Origin: Neoroseomonas alkaliterrae
GTDB taxonomy: Bacteria; Pseudomonadota; Alphaproteobacteria; Acetobacterales; Acetobacteraceae
Length of the DNA: 64,000 nt
Assembly: GCF_014199195.1 (NCBI RefSeq)
Contig: NZ_JACIJE010000007.1
Span: 124,001-188,000 of the forward strand
Direction: 5' to 3'
In this document: piece after piece, positions 27,265-36,060 of the stretch
Layout of the letters: each line of letters opens with the position of its first letter
Numbering within the stretch: position 1 is the stretch's first letter
The notes under the pieces: model-generated
What the model was told of the DNA's origin: nothing
What the model saw: only the letters and a program-made list of their open reading frames with translations
Databases searched by the model: none
Made by a program: the position numbers and the translations under genes

Positions 27265-27968
27265 ACAAGCGTCTGGCCATCCTCTCGACCCTCCTGCGCT
27301 ACCCGGACGAGGCGCTGCGCGCCGACCTGCCGGACGTGATGGCAGCGATCGCGGAAGCGGGCTTCTCCGAGCGCGACCGCCGCGCGCTGGAACGCCTCGT
27401 CCGCCGCCTAGGCAGCGGCGATCCGCTCGACCGGCAGGAGGAGTTCGTGCGCCTCTTCGACCGCGGCCGCTCGACCAGCCTGCACCTGTTCGAGCATGTG
27501 CACGGGGACACGCGGAACCGCGGCCCCGCCATGGTGGAACTCGCCGCGGTGTACGAGGCGAACGGCTTCGCCATGACGGGCCGCGAACTGCCGGACTACC
27601 TGCCGCTCGTGCTCGAGTTCTGCGCCGTGGCGCCGCCGGAGACGGCGGCGAACCTGCTCGCCCAGGCCGGCCCGCTGCTGCAGCAGATCCACGCCAGGCT
27701 GATGGCGCGCGGCCTGCCCTCCTCGCGCGGCTACGCGGCGGTGCTCGCGGCGGTGCTGTCGGAGGCGAGGCTCGCACCGGCCACGCTGCCCACCGAGGCG
27801 AACGACCAGGCGGACGAGGACGACCTCGCCGCCATCGACGCCGCCTACGAGGACCAGCCCGTGGTCTTCGGCCCTGAATCCGACCCCGACCAGCAAGGCG
27901 CCCGCGCCAAGGTCGCCGCCATGATCCAGCGCCTGCGCGCCGCGCGCCAGGCCGCCGCCCGGACCTGA
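27261..27968 (+). CDS. narJ: Nitrate reductase molybdenum cofactor assembly chaperone NarJ
   Basis: NarJ is the TorD-family chaperone that holds NarG while the molybdenum cofactor is inserted and the complex attaches to NarI. The 235-residue product has the family segments LSTLLRYPDEALR, STSLHLFEHVHGD (about 70-82) and LPDYLPLVLEF. The start is GTG, sharing GTGA with the narH stop; an ATG start would cut conserved residues. Confidence 0.95.
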   Translation: MNKRLAILSTLLRYPDEALRADLPDVMAAIAEAGFSERDRRALERLVRRLGSGDPLDRQEEFVRLFDRGRSTSLHLFEHVHGDTRNRGPAMVELAAVYEANGFAMTGRELPDYLPLVLEFCAVAPPETAANLLAQAGPLLQQIHARLMARGLPSSRGYAAVLAAVLSEARLAPATLPTEANDQADEDDLAAIDAAYEDQPVVFGPESDPDQQGARAKVAAMIQRLRAARQAAART

Positions 27969-27980
27969 AGGAGAGCCGCG

Positions 27981-28736
27981 ATGTATGCCCTCTGGAACGG
28001 CTTCACCGACTACCTGCACGACTTCCTCTTCGGCATTTACCCCTACATCTGCGCCGGCGTGTTCTTCGTCGGCAGCCTGATCCGGTTCGACCGCGACCAG
28101 TACACCTGGCGCTCCGGCTCCTCGCAGCTGCTGCGCGCGAAGCAGCTCCGCTGGGGCTCCAATCTCTTCCACATCGGCATTCTGTTCATCTTCGTCGGCC
28201 ACTTCGTCGGGCTGCTCACCCCGCACTGGCTCTACACGCTCTTCATCACGGTCGAGCAGAAGCAGATGCTCGCCATCGTGGCCGGCGGCATCGCGGGGCT
28301 GATCTGCTTCGTCGGCCTCTCGCTTCTGCTGCACCGGCGGCTCTTCGACGAGCGCATCCGCCGCACCAGCACCACCATCGACATCGCGATCCTCGCGCTG
28401 CTGTGGGTGCAGCTCAGCCTCGGGCTCATCACGCTGCCCTTCTCGATCGGGCACCGCGACGGCTCGATGATGCTGCAGTTCTCCGCCTGGGCGCAGCACA
28501 TCGTCACCTTCCGCGGCGGCGCGGCGGACTTCGTGCGCGGCACGGATTTCGTCTTCCAGCTCCACATGGTGATGGGCATGACGCTGTTCCTGCTCACGCC
28601 CTTCTCGCGGCTGGTGCACATCTTCTCCGCGCCGGTGTGGTTCCTGTTCCGCAACTGGCAGATCGTGCGCCGGCGCGGCGGCGCGACGGCCCGGCCCGGC
28701 CCGGTGGCCGCGCCGCATGCCCGACCGGCGGAGTGA
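27981..28736 (+). CDS. narI: Respiratory nitrate reductase gamma subunit NarI
   Basis: NarI is the membrane di-haem cytochrome b that oxidises quinol and anchors NarGH. The 251-residue protein has five hydrophobic helices and the ligand histidines H64 (LFHIG) and H74 (VGHFVG) in helix II, with WAQHIVTF and FQLHMVMGM in the later helix pair. Ribosome site GGAGAG. Confidence 0.97.
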   Translation: MYALWNGFTDYLHDFLFGIYPYICAGVFFVGSLIRFDRDQYTWRSGSSQLLRAKQLRWGSNLFHIGILFIFVGHFVGLLTPHWLYTLFITVEQKQMLAIVAGGIAGLICFVGLSLLLHRRLFDERIRRTSTTIDIAILALLWVQLSLGLITLPFSIGHRDGSMMLQFSAWAQHIVTFRGGAADFVRGTDFVFQLHMVMGMTLFLLTPFSRLVHIFSAPVWFLFRNWQIVRRRGGATARPGPVAAPHARPAE

Positions 28737-28741
28737 ATGCC

Positions 28742-29584
28742 ATGGCCGTCCGCTTCCATCCTCCGCCCGAGCGGCCGCCACCGGCCGCTCCGCCCGCCCC
28801 CGCGCTGCCCGAGCACGACATCGTCGTGAACGGGGCCACCATCACCGCGCGCGAGATCGCCGCCGAGATGCAGCACCACCCGGCCGAGAGCGCCGAGGCG
28901 GCCTGGAACCTCGCCGCCCAGGCACTGGTGGTGCGTCGCCTGCTGCGCGATGCGGCGGCCGCGCACGGCCTCGACCCGGAGGATGACGATTCCCTCGACG
29001 CCCTGCTCGCCGCCGAGGTGAGGGTCCCCGAACCCGACGAAGATGCGGCGCGCCGCTGGCACGCGGCACACCCCGAACGCTTCGGCGCGCCGGATCTGTG
29101 GGAGGCGAGCCACATCCTCATCGCCGCCGACCCCGAGGACGGTGAGGCCCGCGTAATCGCGGAGGCCCGGGCGCGGGATCTCCTGGCGCAGGTGCAGGCG
29201 GATCCCGAATGCCTCGCGGCGCTGGCGCGGGCGCATTCTGACTGCCCCTCGCGCGAGCAGGGCGGGCATCTCGGCCAGGTCGCGCGCGGCACCACGGTGC
29301 CCGAGTTCGAGGCCGCGCTCGCCTCGCTCTCGCCCGGGGAGGTCTGCCCGACGGTCGTCGCCAGCCGCTACGGCATGCACGTCGTGCGGCTGCACGCCCA
29401 TGCGCCGGCGACGCGCATGCCCTTCGAGGCGGTCGCCGGGCGCGTGATCGCGGATCTTCGCGCCCTGTCCTGGCGGGAGGGCGTGCGGCACTACATCGCG
29501 GTCCTGGCCTCCCGCGCCAGGATCGAGGGCTTCGACCTCGGGGGCATCGCCGGCGCGCGGGCCGACGGGCCGCTCGTCAACTGA
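28742..29584 (+). CDS. Parvulin-type peptidyl-prolyl isomerase
   Basis: A 280-residue protein with a proline-rich N-terminus (no signal peptide seen), a helical region and a C-terminal parvulin (PpiC/rotamase) domain: ASHILIAADPEDGEARVIAE, then the GGHLGQVARGTTVPEFEAAL block and YGMHVVRLH. Similar NifM-like isomerases accompany nar operons in other proteobacteria, probably helping NarGHI folding. 5 bases from narI, so within the operon. Confidence 0.85.
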   Translation: MAVRFHPPPERPPPAAPPAPALPEHDIVVNGATITAREIAAEMQHHPAESAEAAWNLAAQALVVRRLLRDAAAAHGLDPEDDDSLDALLAAEVRVPEPDEDAARRWHAAHPERFGAPDLWEASHILIAADPEDGEARVIAEARARDLLAQVQADPECLAALARAHSDCPSREQGGHLGQVARGTTVPEFEAALASLSPGEVCPTVVASRYGMHVVRLHAHAPATRMPFEAVAGRVIADLRALSWREGVRHYIAVLASRARIEGFDLGGIAGARADGPLVN

Positions 29585-29595
29585 GGCAATGGGCC

Positions 29596-30102
29596 ATGGG
29601 TGGGCGCAAGGCGCGCATCGAGGCCCTCCCGGAGGCGCTGCTCGCCGAGCCGCTCGATTTCCTGCTCGCCGAGCATGCCCGCCAGCGCGCGCTGCTTGGC
29701 CATGTCGAGCGTCTCGCGCGGCAGCCGCGCGGCGCGGCCAAGACGGCGATCGCGCGCCTGCTCCTCACTTGGCTGGAGCGCGAACTGCCGCTCCATCTCG
29801 CGGATGAGCGCCTGTCCCTGCGCCCGCGCCTCGGCGCCGATGCCGCCCCGGCGGTGGCTGCGCTCGACGCCGAGGAAGCCCGCTTCGATGCCGCGCGCGA
29901 GGCGCTGAGGATGAACCTCGCGCGCATCGCGGAGGGGCAGCCACCCGCGCCGGATCTCGCGGAAAGTTCCGCCGCCTTCGCCTCCGCCTATCGCCGCCGG
30001 ATGGCGGAGGAGGAACGCACCCTGTTCCCCCTCGCGCGGCGCGACATCGGCCCCGCCGCAGCCCGGGCGATGGCGCGCGAGATGGCCGCGCGCCGCCGCT
30101 GA
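29596..30102 (+). CDS. Hemerythrin-like (HHE) domain protein
   Basis: A 168-residue four-helix protein with the HHE pattern FLLAEHARQRALLGHVERL (H27, H36), LPLHLADERL (H67, E71), and RRRMAEEERTLFPLARRD at the fourth helix. The usual histidines of the third and fourth helices are missing (the last is R/M before AEEE), so di-iron binding is doubtful. It ends the nar operon, 11 bases after the isomerase; hemerythrin-like proteins are often linked to NO or nitrosative stress. Confidence 0.72.
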   Translation: MGGRKARIEALPEALLAEPLDFLLAEHARQRALLGHVERLARQPRGAAKTAIARLLLTWLERELPLHLADERLSLRPRLGADAAPAVAALDAEEARFDAAREALRMNLARIAEGQPPAPDLAESSAAFASAYRRRMAEEERTLFPLARRDIGPAAARAMAREMAARRR

Positions 30103-30110
30103 CGCCACGC

Positions 30111-31343
30111 CTATTTCCGCCGCTCGCCGACGATCACGCCCTCGTTCTCCAGCGCGGCGATCTCGGCCTCCGTGAAGCCGCGCGCGAGCAGCACCTCCCG
30201 CCCGTGCTGGTTGAAGCGCGGCGGGGCGGAGCGCGCGCCGCCCGGGGTGCGGGACAGCTTGATCGGCGTGTTCAGCGCGCGGAACTCGCCGATCTCGGCC
30301 ACCATGTTGCGGAAGGCGGTGTGCTCGGCGGCCATCGCCTCGTCCACATGCAGCACCGGGCCAGCCGGCAGGCCGGCGGCGAGCATTCGCCGCGTCAGCT
30401 CGTGCCCGTCCTCCTCCGCGAAGCGCGCGTTCAGCACTTCGGTCAGCGCGTCGCGGTTGACCACGCGCTGCCCGTTGGTGGCGAAGCGCGGATCCTTCGC
30501 GACCTCGGGGATGCCGAGGAACTCGCAGAACTTGCGGAAGGCGGGGTCGTTGCCGGCGGCGACGAAGATCTCGCAGGTCCTGGTCTTGAACTTGGAGTAG
30601 GGCGCGAGGTTCGGGTGCGGGTTGCCCGTGGCCTTCGGCCGCTTGCCGGACAGGAAGTAGTTGGCCGCATGCGGGTGCAGCAGCGCCATGCCGCAATCAT
30701 GCAGCGTCATGTCGCAATACTGCCCGCGGCCCGACCGCTCGCGCTCGTGCAGCGCCATCAGGATGGCGATGGTGCTGAACAGCCCCGTGGCGATGTCCAC
30801 GATCGGGTTGCCGAGGCGGGTCGGGCCGGAATCCTCGGTGCCGTTGATGGACATCAGCCCGGTCATGGCCTGCAGCACCGCGTCGTAGCCGGGGAAGCCG
30901 CCGAGCGGCCCCTCGCCCCCGAAGCCCGAGACGCGGCAATGGATCAGGCGCGGGAAGCGCTTCGACAGCACCTCCTCGTAGCCGAGGCCCCATTTCTCCA
31001 TCGAGCCGGGCTTGAAGTTCTCCACCAGCACGTCCGCGCCTTCGAGCAGGCGCAGCAGCACTTCGCGGCCCGCCTGCTTCGACAGGTCGAGCCCGACCGA
31101 ACGCTTGTTGCGGTTCACGCCGACGAAGTAGGAGGCGTCGCCATCCGCGTTGAAGGGCGGGCCCCAGTCGCGCACCTCGTCGCCCTGCGGCGGTTCGAGC
31201 TTGATGACCTCGGCGCCATGGTCGGACAGCACCATGGTGCAGTAGGGGCCACCGAGCACGCGCGTGAGGTCCACGACGCGCAGGCCCGCGAGCGCGCCGG
31301 GGGAGGCGGCGAGTCCCTTGGCTGTGGCCGCTGTGCCGTCCAT
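30111..31343 (-). CDS. CaiB/BaiF family (class III) CoA-transferase
   Basis: Family III CoA-transferases move CoA between carboxylic acids. The 410-residue protein has LRVVDLTRVLGGPYCTMVLS at residues 21-40, HGAEVIKLEPPQGDE, VENFKPGSMEKWGL, and candidate catalytic aspartate D183 in GNPIVDIATG. Substrate cannot be told from sequence. GGAGAGGG precedes ATG 31343. Convergent with the nar operon, 8 bases apart. Confidence 0.92.
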   Translation of the reverse strand: MDGTAATAKGLAASPGALAGLRVVDLTRVLGGPYCTMVLSDHGAEVIKLEPPQGDEVRDWGPPFNADGDASYFVGVNRNKRSVGLDLSKQAGREVLLRLLEGADVLVENFKPGSMEKWGLGYEEVLSKRFPRLIHCRVSGFGGEGPLGGFPGYDAVLQAMTGLMSINGTEDSGPTRLGNPIVDIATGLFSTIAILMALHERERSGRGQYCDMTLHDCGMALLHPHAANYFLSGKRPKATGNPHPNLAPYSKFKTRTCEIFVAAGNDPAFRKFCEFLGIPEVAKDPRFATNGQRVVNRDALTEVLNARFAEEDGHELTRRMLAAGLPAGPVLHVDEAMAAEHTAFRNMVAEIGEFRALNTPIKLSRTPGGARSAPPRFNQHGREVLLARGFTEAEIAALENEGVIVGERRK

Positions 31344-31604
31344 GGCTGCTTTCCCTCTCCTGAGACGCGGCGGAAGATGCGTCGCGCGCGCCGCAGTGTC
31401 GAGGGCGGAAGCGGCGTGCGGGCCGCTGTGCGGGCGCGGTGCGGCGCGCGCCGCGGTGTCCGCGAGGCCTGGATCCATCCGCCTCATCCCGGTTTGCGCC
31501 CCGCCTGCCCAGGCTGCGCGCGCGGCCGGAGCGTTCGGCGAGGCCACTCGCCGCGAGCGGGGCGAGCGCATCGGGAAAGGGTGCGACCCAGCCCCGCGCG
31601 CCCC

Positions 31605-31994
31605 TCACGCCTCGGCCAGGAGGTGGATGATGAAGATCACGACGCACAGCGCGGCGAAGCCGACTTCGCCGAGCAGCCGCCAGGCGCCCGCGACATCGGC
31701 GAATTCGGCCGGGTCGTGCGGGTTGCGCCGCAGCGTCAGCGTCACGCCGCGCGAGACCTTCGCCTCCGGGCCGCCGAAGACGCGCGCCTCATGCGCCTCG
31801 ACCCGCCCATCGGCCTCGCGGATCTCGACCGTGACGGGAACCAGGAGGACGTGCAGGCGCGCGAGATGCGGGTGCGACACCTCGCGCACCTGCACCGTGA
31901 CCGAGGGCCATCCCCAGCCGGTCCAGATCGGGTGGCCGAACCAGAACAGGATGCCGAGCAGCGCGACGAGACCGAGGGATTCGACCAGGCCCAT
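31605..31994 (-). CDS. Small membrane protein of unknown function
   Basis: 129 residues: an N-terminal hydrophobic segment (LVALLGILFWFG), a central hydrophilic beta-rich portion (VTVEIREADGRVEAHEARVF), and a C-terminal hydrophobic helix (GEVGFAALCVVIFIIHLLAE). I recognise no family. It looks like the protein at 32148-32543 in outline (helix, soluble part about charges and HV strands, helix). Confidence 0.6.
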   Translation of the reverse strand: MGLVESLGLVALLGILFWFGHPIWTGWGWPSVTVQVREVSHPHLARLHVLLVPVTVEIREADGRVEAHEARVFGGPEAKVSRGVTLTLRRNPHDPAEFADVAGAWRLLGEVGFAALCVVIFIIHLLAEA

Positions 31995-32147
31995 GGCGCC
32001 GCCTCAGCCGTCTCCGGCGCGGCGCGCCGCAACCCGATCCTCGCCCTTCGCGTCATGCGCCATGCCCCGGTCCTCCCGCCATCGCAACGACAGCCTGCGG
32101 CATGCAGGCCCCCCCCCTGTCGATGATCCGGCGCACCGCCCGCGGGA

Positions 32148-32543
32148 TCAGAAGCCGAGCAGCATGGCAAGGCACAGCAGCACGACGAGGAGCGCCGCGA
32201 CCGCACCCGCGAGCAGCGGGCCCGGCGTGCCCGGTTGCAGCGCCTCCGGCCGGCCGGGCGGGTGGGAGAGGGCGATCAGGCTGCCCACCGGCGGGTGGCC
32301 CTTCGGCCCGGCCAGATGGACGTGACCGACATGGACCTCGCCGGCCTCGTCCCGCCAGGCGATCTCGGACGGCGTGCCGGCGTCGCCGGGCTCGGGGCGG
32401 GTCCGCACCACCGCATGCACCACCACCCAGTCCCGCCGCCCGTGCCAGAGCACGAGGCAGGTGCCGGCCGCGAGCAGCGCCGCCGGCAGAACCAGCCACA
32501 GGATCAGCGCCGAGAGTTCCGGGTCGGCGAGGCCGCCGCTCAT
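32148..32543 (-). CDS. Small membrane protein coupled to CoA-transferase
   Basis: 131 residues with an N-terminal helix (LSALILWLVLPAALLAAGTC), a soluble loop (WRDEAGEVHVGHVHLAG) and a C-terminal helix (LLAGAVAALLVVLLCLAMLL). Unknown function; the loop resembles NfeD-like or membrane-protease accessory domains only vaguely. The start codon overlaps the stop codon of the CoA-transferase beta subunit by 4 bases, so it belongs to that operon. Confidence 0.65.
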   Translation of the reverse strand: MSGGLADPELSALILWLVLPAALLAAGTCLVLWHGRRDWVVVHAVVRTRPEPGDAGTPSEIAWRDEAGEVHVGHVHLAGPKGHPPVGSLIALSHPPGRPEALQPGTPGPLLAGAVAALLVVLLCLAMLLGF

Positions 32544-33286
32544 GCCGCGCGCGAACGGCCCCAGACGCGGCGGCAGAACTCGGGATAGGTCTCGATCATC
32601 TCGTCGCAGACGCGCCCGCGCAGCAGGGCCAGTTCGGCTTCGGTCGGGTCGGGGGTCTGCGGCACCGTCTCCGGCACGTCGAAGGCGAAGCCGGTCGCTT
32701 CGCGCACGCTCTCGACCGTCTCGCCCGGGTGCAGGCTGGCGAGCGAGAAGCGCGCGCGCTCGGGGTGGAAGCGGAACACGCAGCGGCCCGTGACCAGCGC
32801 CTGCGCCGTGCCGCGGCGGAAGACGCCGGGCGGCGAGACCCCGGGGGCGGAGATGTTGTCCACCTTCTCCACCAGCACGCGGGGCGAATGTTCCTCGCGG
32901 AACAGGATGGTGCGCGGCGTCATGAAATACATGAAGGCGCTGCCGAAACTGCCCGGGAAACGCACGCCCATGCCGGGCCATTCTCCGGTGCCGACCAGGT
33001 TCAGGTTGGCCTGCCCGTCGATCTGCCCGCCGCCGAGGAAGAACAGGTCGATCCGCCCCTGGCCGGTGAGGTCGAAGAGTTCGCGCGTGCCTTCGGTGAA
33101 GGGGTTGCCGCTGCGCCGGTGCAGCAGCGAGAGACGCACCGGATGGCCCATCAGCTTGACGAGCCAGCAGGCGGCGGCCGGGATGGGGGAGGCGGCGCCG
33201 ACTGCGATGTGCCGCGCGGGCGGCGCGGCGGGGTCGAGGATCAGGCGCGCCAGGGTTGCGGCGAGGCGTTCTTCCGGGGCGATCAT
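32540..33286 (-). CDS. CoA-transferase beta subunit (glutaconate/IpdAB type)
   Basis: 248 residues resembling the beta subunits of glutaconate CoA-transferase or IpdB: PIPAAACWLVKLMGHP, then DLFFLGGGQIDGQANLNLVG and VDNISAPGVSPPGVF. IpdAB relatives act as ring-opening hydrolases rather than transferases, so the reaction is open. It overlaps both neighbours by 4 bases (TCAT), giving an A-B-membrane protein operon. Confidence 0.82.
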   Translation of the reverse strand: MIAPEERLAATLARLILDPAAPPARHIAVGAASPIPAAACWLVKLMGHPVRLSLLHRRSGNPFTEGTRELFDLTGQGRIDLFFLGGGQIDGQANLNLVGTGEWPGMGVRFPGSFGSAFMYFMTPRTILFREEHSPRVLVEKVDNISAPGVSPPGVFRRGTAQALVTGRCVFRFHPERARFSLASLHPGETVESVREATGFAFDVPETVPQTPDPTEAELALLRGRVCDEMIETYPEFCRRVWGRSRAA

Positions 33287-34113
33287 TCGGCGGCAACCTT
33301 CTGCGCGGGCGCGAACACCTCGGCTTCGAGCCAGGCGCGGAAGCCCTCCTCGGTCCGCGCGGCGCGGGCATAGGCCGAGACGTAGTCCTGGTCGAAGCCG
33401 TAGGCGTCGAGCAGCGCCACCGGATGCGCGCCGCGTTCGGCGATCGCGGTCGCGGTGACGTAGGTCGCGCTGATTGCCCCGGGCGCGAGGCGCTCGTCCT
33501 CGAGGAAACTGCCCTCGACGATGCGCTCCACGGTCACGAGCGCGGCCTTGGAGGCATGGGCGATGGTCGCGCATTCGCGCCGCCGGCCGAGCCAGACATT
33601 GCCCTCCGCATCCGCCATGGCGGCGTGGAAGATGGCGAAGTCGGGCTGCTTCGCCGGCAGCAGCACGATCGGGTCCTCGCCCGCCGGCGCGAAGGGGTTG
33701 GGCACCACCTTCCAGTCCGGCCGGTTGGCGAGGATGTCGCTGCCGATCAGCCCGCGCAGCGGCATGAAGGGCACGCCCTTCTCGGCCGCCTGCAGCATGG
33801 TGTGGATGGCCGGGCAGGTCGCATCCCGCACCGTGATCCGCCCTTCCTTCAACGCCGCCGAGAAGCGCGGCGCGAAGCCGGCCTCGCCGAGCGAGACGGC
33901 GGAGGTCTCGACCTCCGCCACGCAGCCCGCGCCGATCAGGATGTCGGTGGCGAAGCCCGAGACCGGCACGCCGAGCAGGCGCAGCCCCCGCGCCCCGCGC
34001 CGGATCAGCGCCTTGGCGATGGCCACCGAGGGCAGGGAGTTGTCGGGCGGGATCGCCACCAGCGCCCCGTCCGGGATCAAGGCGGCGAGCGCGTCGGGGC
34101 TCTGCAGCATCAT
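33283..34113 (-). CDS. CoA-transferase alpha subunit (glutaconate/IpdAB type)
   Basis: 276 residues, COG1788-like: a start DGALVAIPPDNSLPSVAIAK, the FMPLRGLIGSDILA segment, and KAALVTVERIVEGSFLEDER (about 205-224). Two ATGs begin the gene; the outer one is 6 bases from GGAGG. Together with the beta subunit it forms a heteromeric acyl-CoA enzyme; a branched-chain, aromatic or steroid-like acid is possible but nothing nearby fixes it. Confidence 0.82.
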   Translation of the reverse strand: MMLQSPDALAALIPDGALVAIPPDNSLPSVAIAKALIRRGARGLRLLGVPVSGFATDILIGAGCVAEVETSAVSLGEAGFAPRFSAALKEGRITVRDATCPAIHTMLQAAEKGVPFMPLRGLIGSDILANRPDWKVVPNPFAPAGEDPIVLLPAKQPDFAIFHAAMADAEGNVWLGRRRECATIAHASKAALVTVERIVEGSFLEDERLAPGAISATYVTATAIAERGAHPVALLDAYGFDQDYVSAYARAARTEEGFRAWLEAEVFAPAQKVAAE

Positions 34114-34179
34114 CGGCGTGTCCTCCGTGATCCAGGTTTCTACGCGCGCGGGGCGGGGGCGACTAGGTTGCGCGGTTCC

Positions 34180-34719
34180 ATGGACCCGATCACCCTTCAC
34201 GGCCCCCGGCTGACCCTGCGCCCCTGGCGGCCTTCCGACCTCGATCCGCTGTTCGACATCAATGGTGACCCGGACAGCATGCGCCACTTCCCCGCCGCCA
34301 TGACGCGCGCCGAAAGCGACGCCTGGGCCGAGCGCCTGCAGACCCATTTCGAGGCCCATGGCTGGGGCTTCTGGGTGGTGGAGCAGCGCGGCGGCGCGCC
34401 CTTCGTCGGCGTGGTCGGGCTGATGCACATCCCCTGGGAGGCGCCCTTCACCCCCGCGGTGGAGATCGGCTGGCGCATCTCGCCCGGCTTCCGCGGCCGC
34501 GGCTTCGCCACGGAAGCGGCGCGCATGGCCCTCGATTTCGGCTTCGGCGCGGCCGCGCTGCCCGAGATCGTCGCCTTCACGGTGCCGGGCAATGTCGCCT
34601 CCTGGCGGCTGATGGAGCGGCTCGGCATGCGGCGGGCGGGAACCTTCGACCACCCGCGGCTGCCGGAAGGCCACGCGCTGCGGCGCCACCTGCTCTACCG
34701 CATCTCGGCGCCGGGATGA
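34180..34719 (+). CDS. GNAT-family N-acetyltransferase
   Basis: 179 residues of the RimJ/RimL-like GNAT type: the N-terminal LHGPRLTLRPWRPSDLDPLF, a middle strand EIGWRISPGFRGRGFATEAA that includes the acetyl-CoA pyrophosphate-binding loop (R-G-R-G-F-A), and NVASWRLMERLGMRRAG. Substrate is unknown (protein or small amine). Divergent from the CoA-transferase genes. Confidence 0.9.
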   Translation: MDPITLHGPRLTLRPWRPSDLDPLFDINGDPDSMRHFPAAMTRAESDAWAERLQTHFEAHGWGFWVVEQRGGAPFVGVVGLMHIPWEAPFTPAVEIGWRISPGFRGRGFATEAARMALDFGFGAAALPEIVAFTVPGNVASWRLMERLGMRRAGTFDHPRLPEGHALRRHLLYRISAPG

Positions 34720-34814
34720 GGCTGCGCGGATTTCGTCGTACCGCCCCTGCAACCGCCCGCCGATCGCGCTATGCTCCACGCACACGACAACCCCCGAGCC
34801 GGCAGGAGGAGCCC

Positions 34815-35282
34815 GTGCCCCGCATCTTGATCCCCGCCATCGCCATGGGCCTCGCGCTCCTGTCGCTGCCCGCGGCGGCCGCGACGGTCTCCACGGCCTG
34901 GGCGCGGCTGCCTTCGAACAACCAGGAGGATTGCCTCGCCACCGCCTCCCGCGCCGTCGAGGGCGTCGGCTTCCGGGCCAGCATCTCCCAGGACCGCCAG
35001 ACGGTGTTCGGCTGGCGCGGCGAGGAGGCGCTGACCGTGCGCTGCATCTCGGGCCACGGCGTGGCGGTGGTGTTCTCCTGGGTCAGCGACCAGTCGAACG
35101 ACAGCAGCCAGCTCGTCGAGGCGGTCACGCAGGCGCTGCGGCGCGGGGCGGCGCCGCCGACGGGCGGCAATCTCGGCGGGGGCGGCACCTTCGGCAGTGG
35201 CGGCGGCGGCACGCTCGGTGGCGGCGGTGGCGGCTTCGGCCAGGTGCCGGGCGGCTTCGGCGGCGGGCCGGTGAAGCGCTGA
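34815..35282 (+). CDS. Exported glycine-rich protein
   Basis: 155 residues: signal peptide about 1-22 (ending LPAAAA), a compact domain with a likely disulphide pair (EDCLATASRAVEG and VRCISGHGVAVVF), then a C-terminal tail of Gly-rich repeats (GGGGTFGSGGGGTLGGG). GTG 34815 is chosen because AGGAGGA sits 6 bases upstream and the signal peptide begins there; the longer open frame overlapping the acetyltransferase is unlikely to be used. Unknown function. Confidence 0.65.
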   Translation: MPRILIPAIAMGLALLSLPAAAATVSTAWARLPSNNQEDCLATASRAVEGVGFRASISQDRQTVFGWRGEEALTVRCISGHGVAVVFSWVSDQSNDSSQLVEAVTQALRRGAAPPTGGNLGGGGTFGSGGGGTLGGGGGGFGQVPGGFGGGPVKR

Positions 35283-35324
35283 CGCCCCTTGCGCGTGGGG
35301 GGAGGGGCGACAATCTCCCCTCCC

Positions 35325-36020
35325 ATGCGCGGGCTCGGACCGATTCGGATCCTCGGCCTCCTCGCCGTCCTGGCGCTTGCCGGCGGCACCGCGGCGCTTG
35401 CCCGCGCGCCGGAAGAGCCCTGGCAGGAAGGCCGCTGGGCCGGCATCGCGCCGCTGCACTTCTCCCGCCAGGCCGACGGCACGATCGCCGTCTCGGGCCG
35501 TTCCGGCGGCAGTTTCATCTGGCGCTACGAAAGGCGGCCCGCGGGCTGCCTGACGTGGCGCTGGCGGGTGGATGACGGCCCGCCGCCGACGCGCCTCGAC
35601 CGCCGCGGCGGGGACGACCGGGCGCTGTCCATCACCATCGGCTTCGCGGGCTGGCCCGAGACGACCACCGGCTGGCAGCGCGTCCAGCACGCCATGGCGC
35701 AATCCCAGGCCGGCGGGCGGCACCTGCCGCGCGCGGCGATCGTGCTGGTCTGGGGCGGCACGGGGGAGGAGCGGCAGGGCTTCTCGAGCCCCTACATGGC
35801 GGGCCTCGGCCGCGTGTGGGTGCTGCGCCGCGCCGACGCCCCGCGCGGCACCTGGTTCGAGGAACGGGTGGACCTCGCCGCGCTGTGGCGGCAGGCCTTC
35901 GGCGGCGAGGCGCCGCCGATCGAGAAGATCGCCATCAGCTCCGACGTGGACGACACCGGTTCGCGGATCGAGGCGCGGATCGAGGGGTTGCGCTTCGGGC
36001 CCTGCCCGCGCACCTCTTGA
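35325..36020 (+). CDS. DUF3047 exported protein
   Basis: 231 residues with an N-terminal signal peptide/anchor (GLGPIRILGLLAVLALAGGT), then the DUF3047 pattern: CLTWRWRVDDGPPPTRLD, DDRALSITIGFAG, RAAIVLVWGG, and KIAISSDVDDTGSRIEA near the end. A carbohydrate- or ligand-binding jelly-roll-like fold is plausible, but no function is known. The start is not fixed by a ribosome site; TTG 35289 is an alternative. Confidence 0.78.
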   Translation: MRGLGPIRILGLLAVLALAGGTAALARAPEEPWQEGRWAGIAPLHFSRQADGTIAVSGRSGGSFIWRYERRPAGCLTWRWRVDDGPPPTRLDRRGGDDRALSITIGFAGWPETTTGWQRVQHAMAQSQAGGRHLPRAAIVLVWGGTGEERQGFSSPYMAGLGRVWVLRRADAPRGTWFEERVDLAALWRQAFGGEAPPIEKIAISSDVDDTGSRIEARIEGLRFGPCPRTS

Positions 36021-36060
36021 GCGGCCGGTGCCCGGTGCCGGCCAGCAGGAGCCGCCTTCG

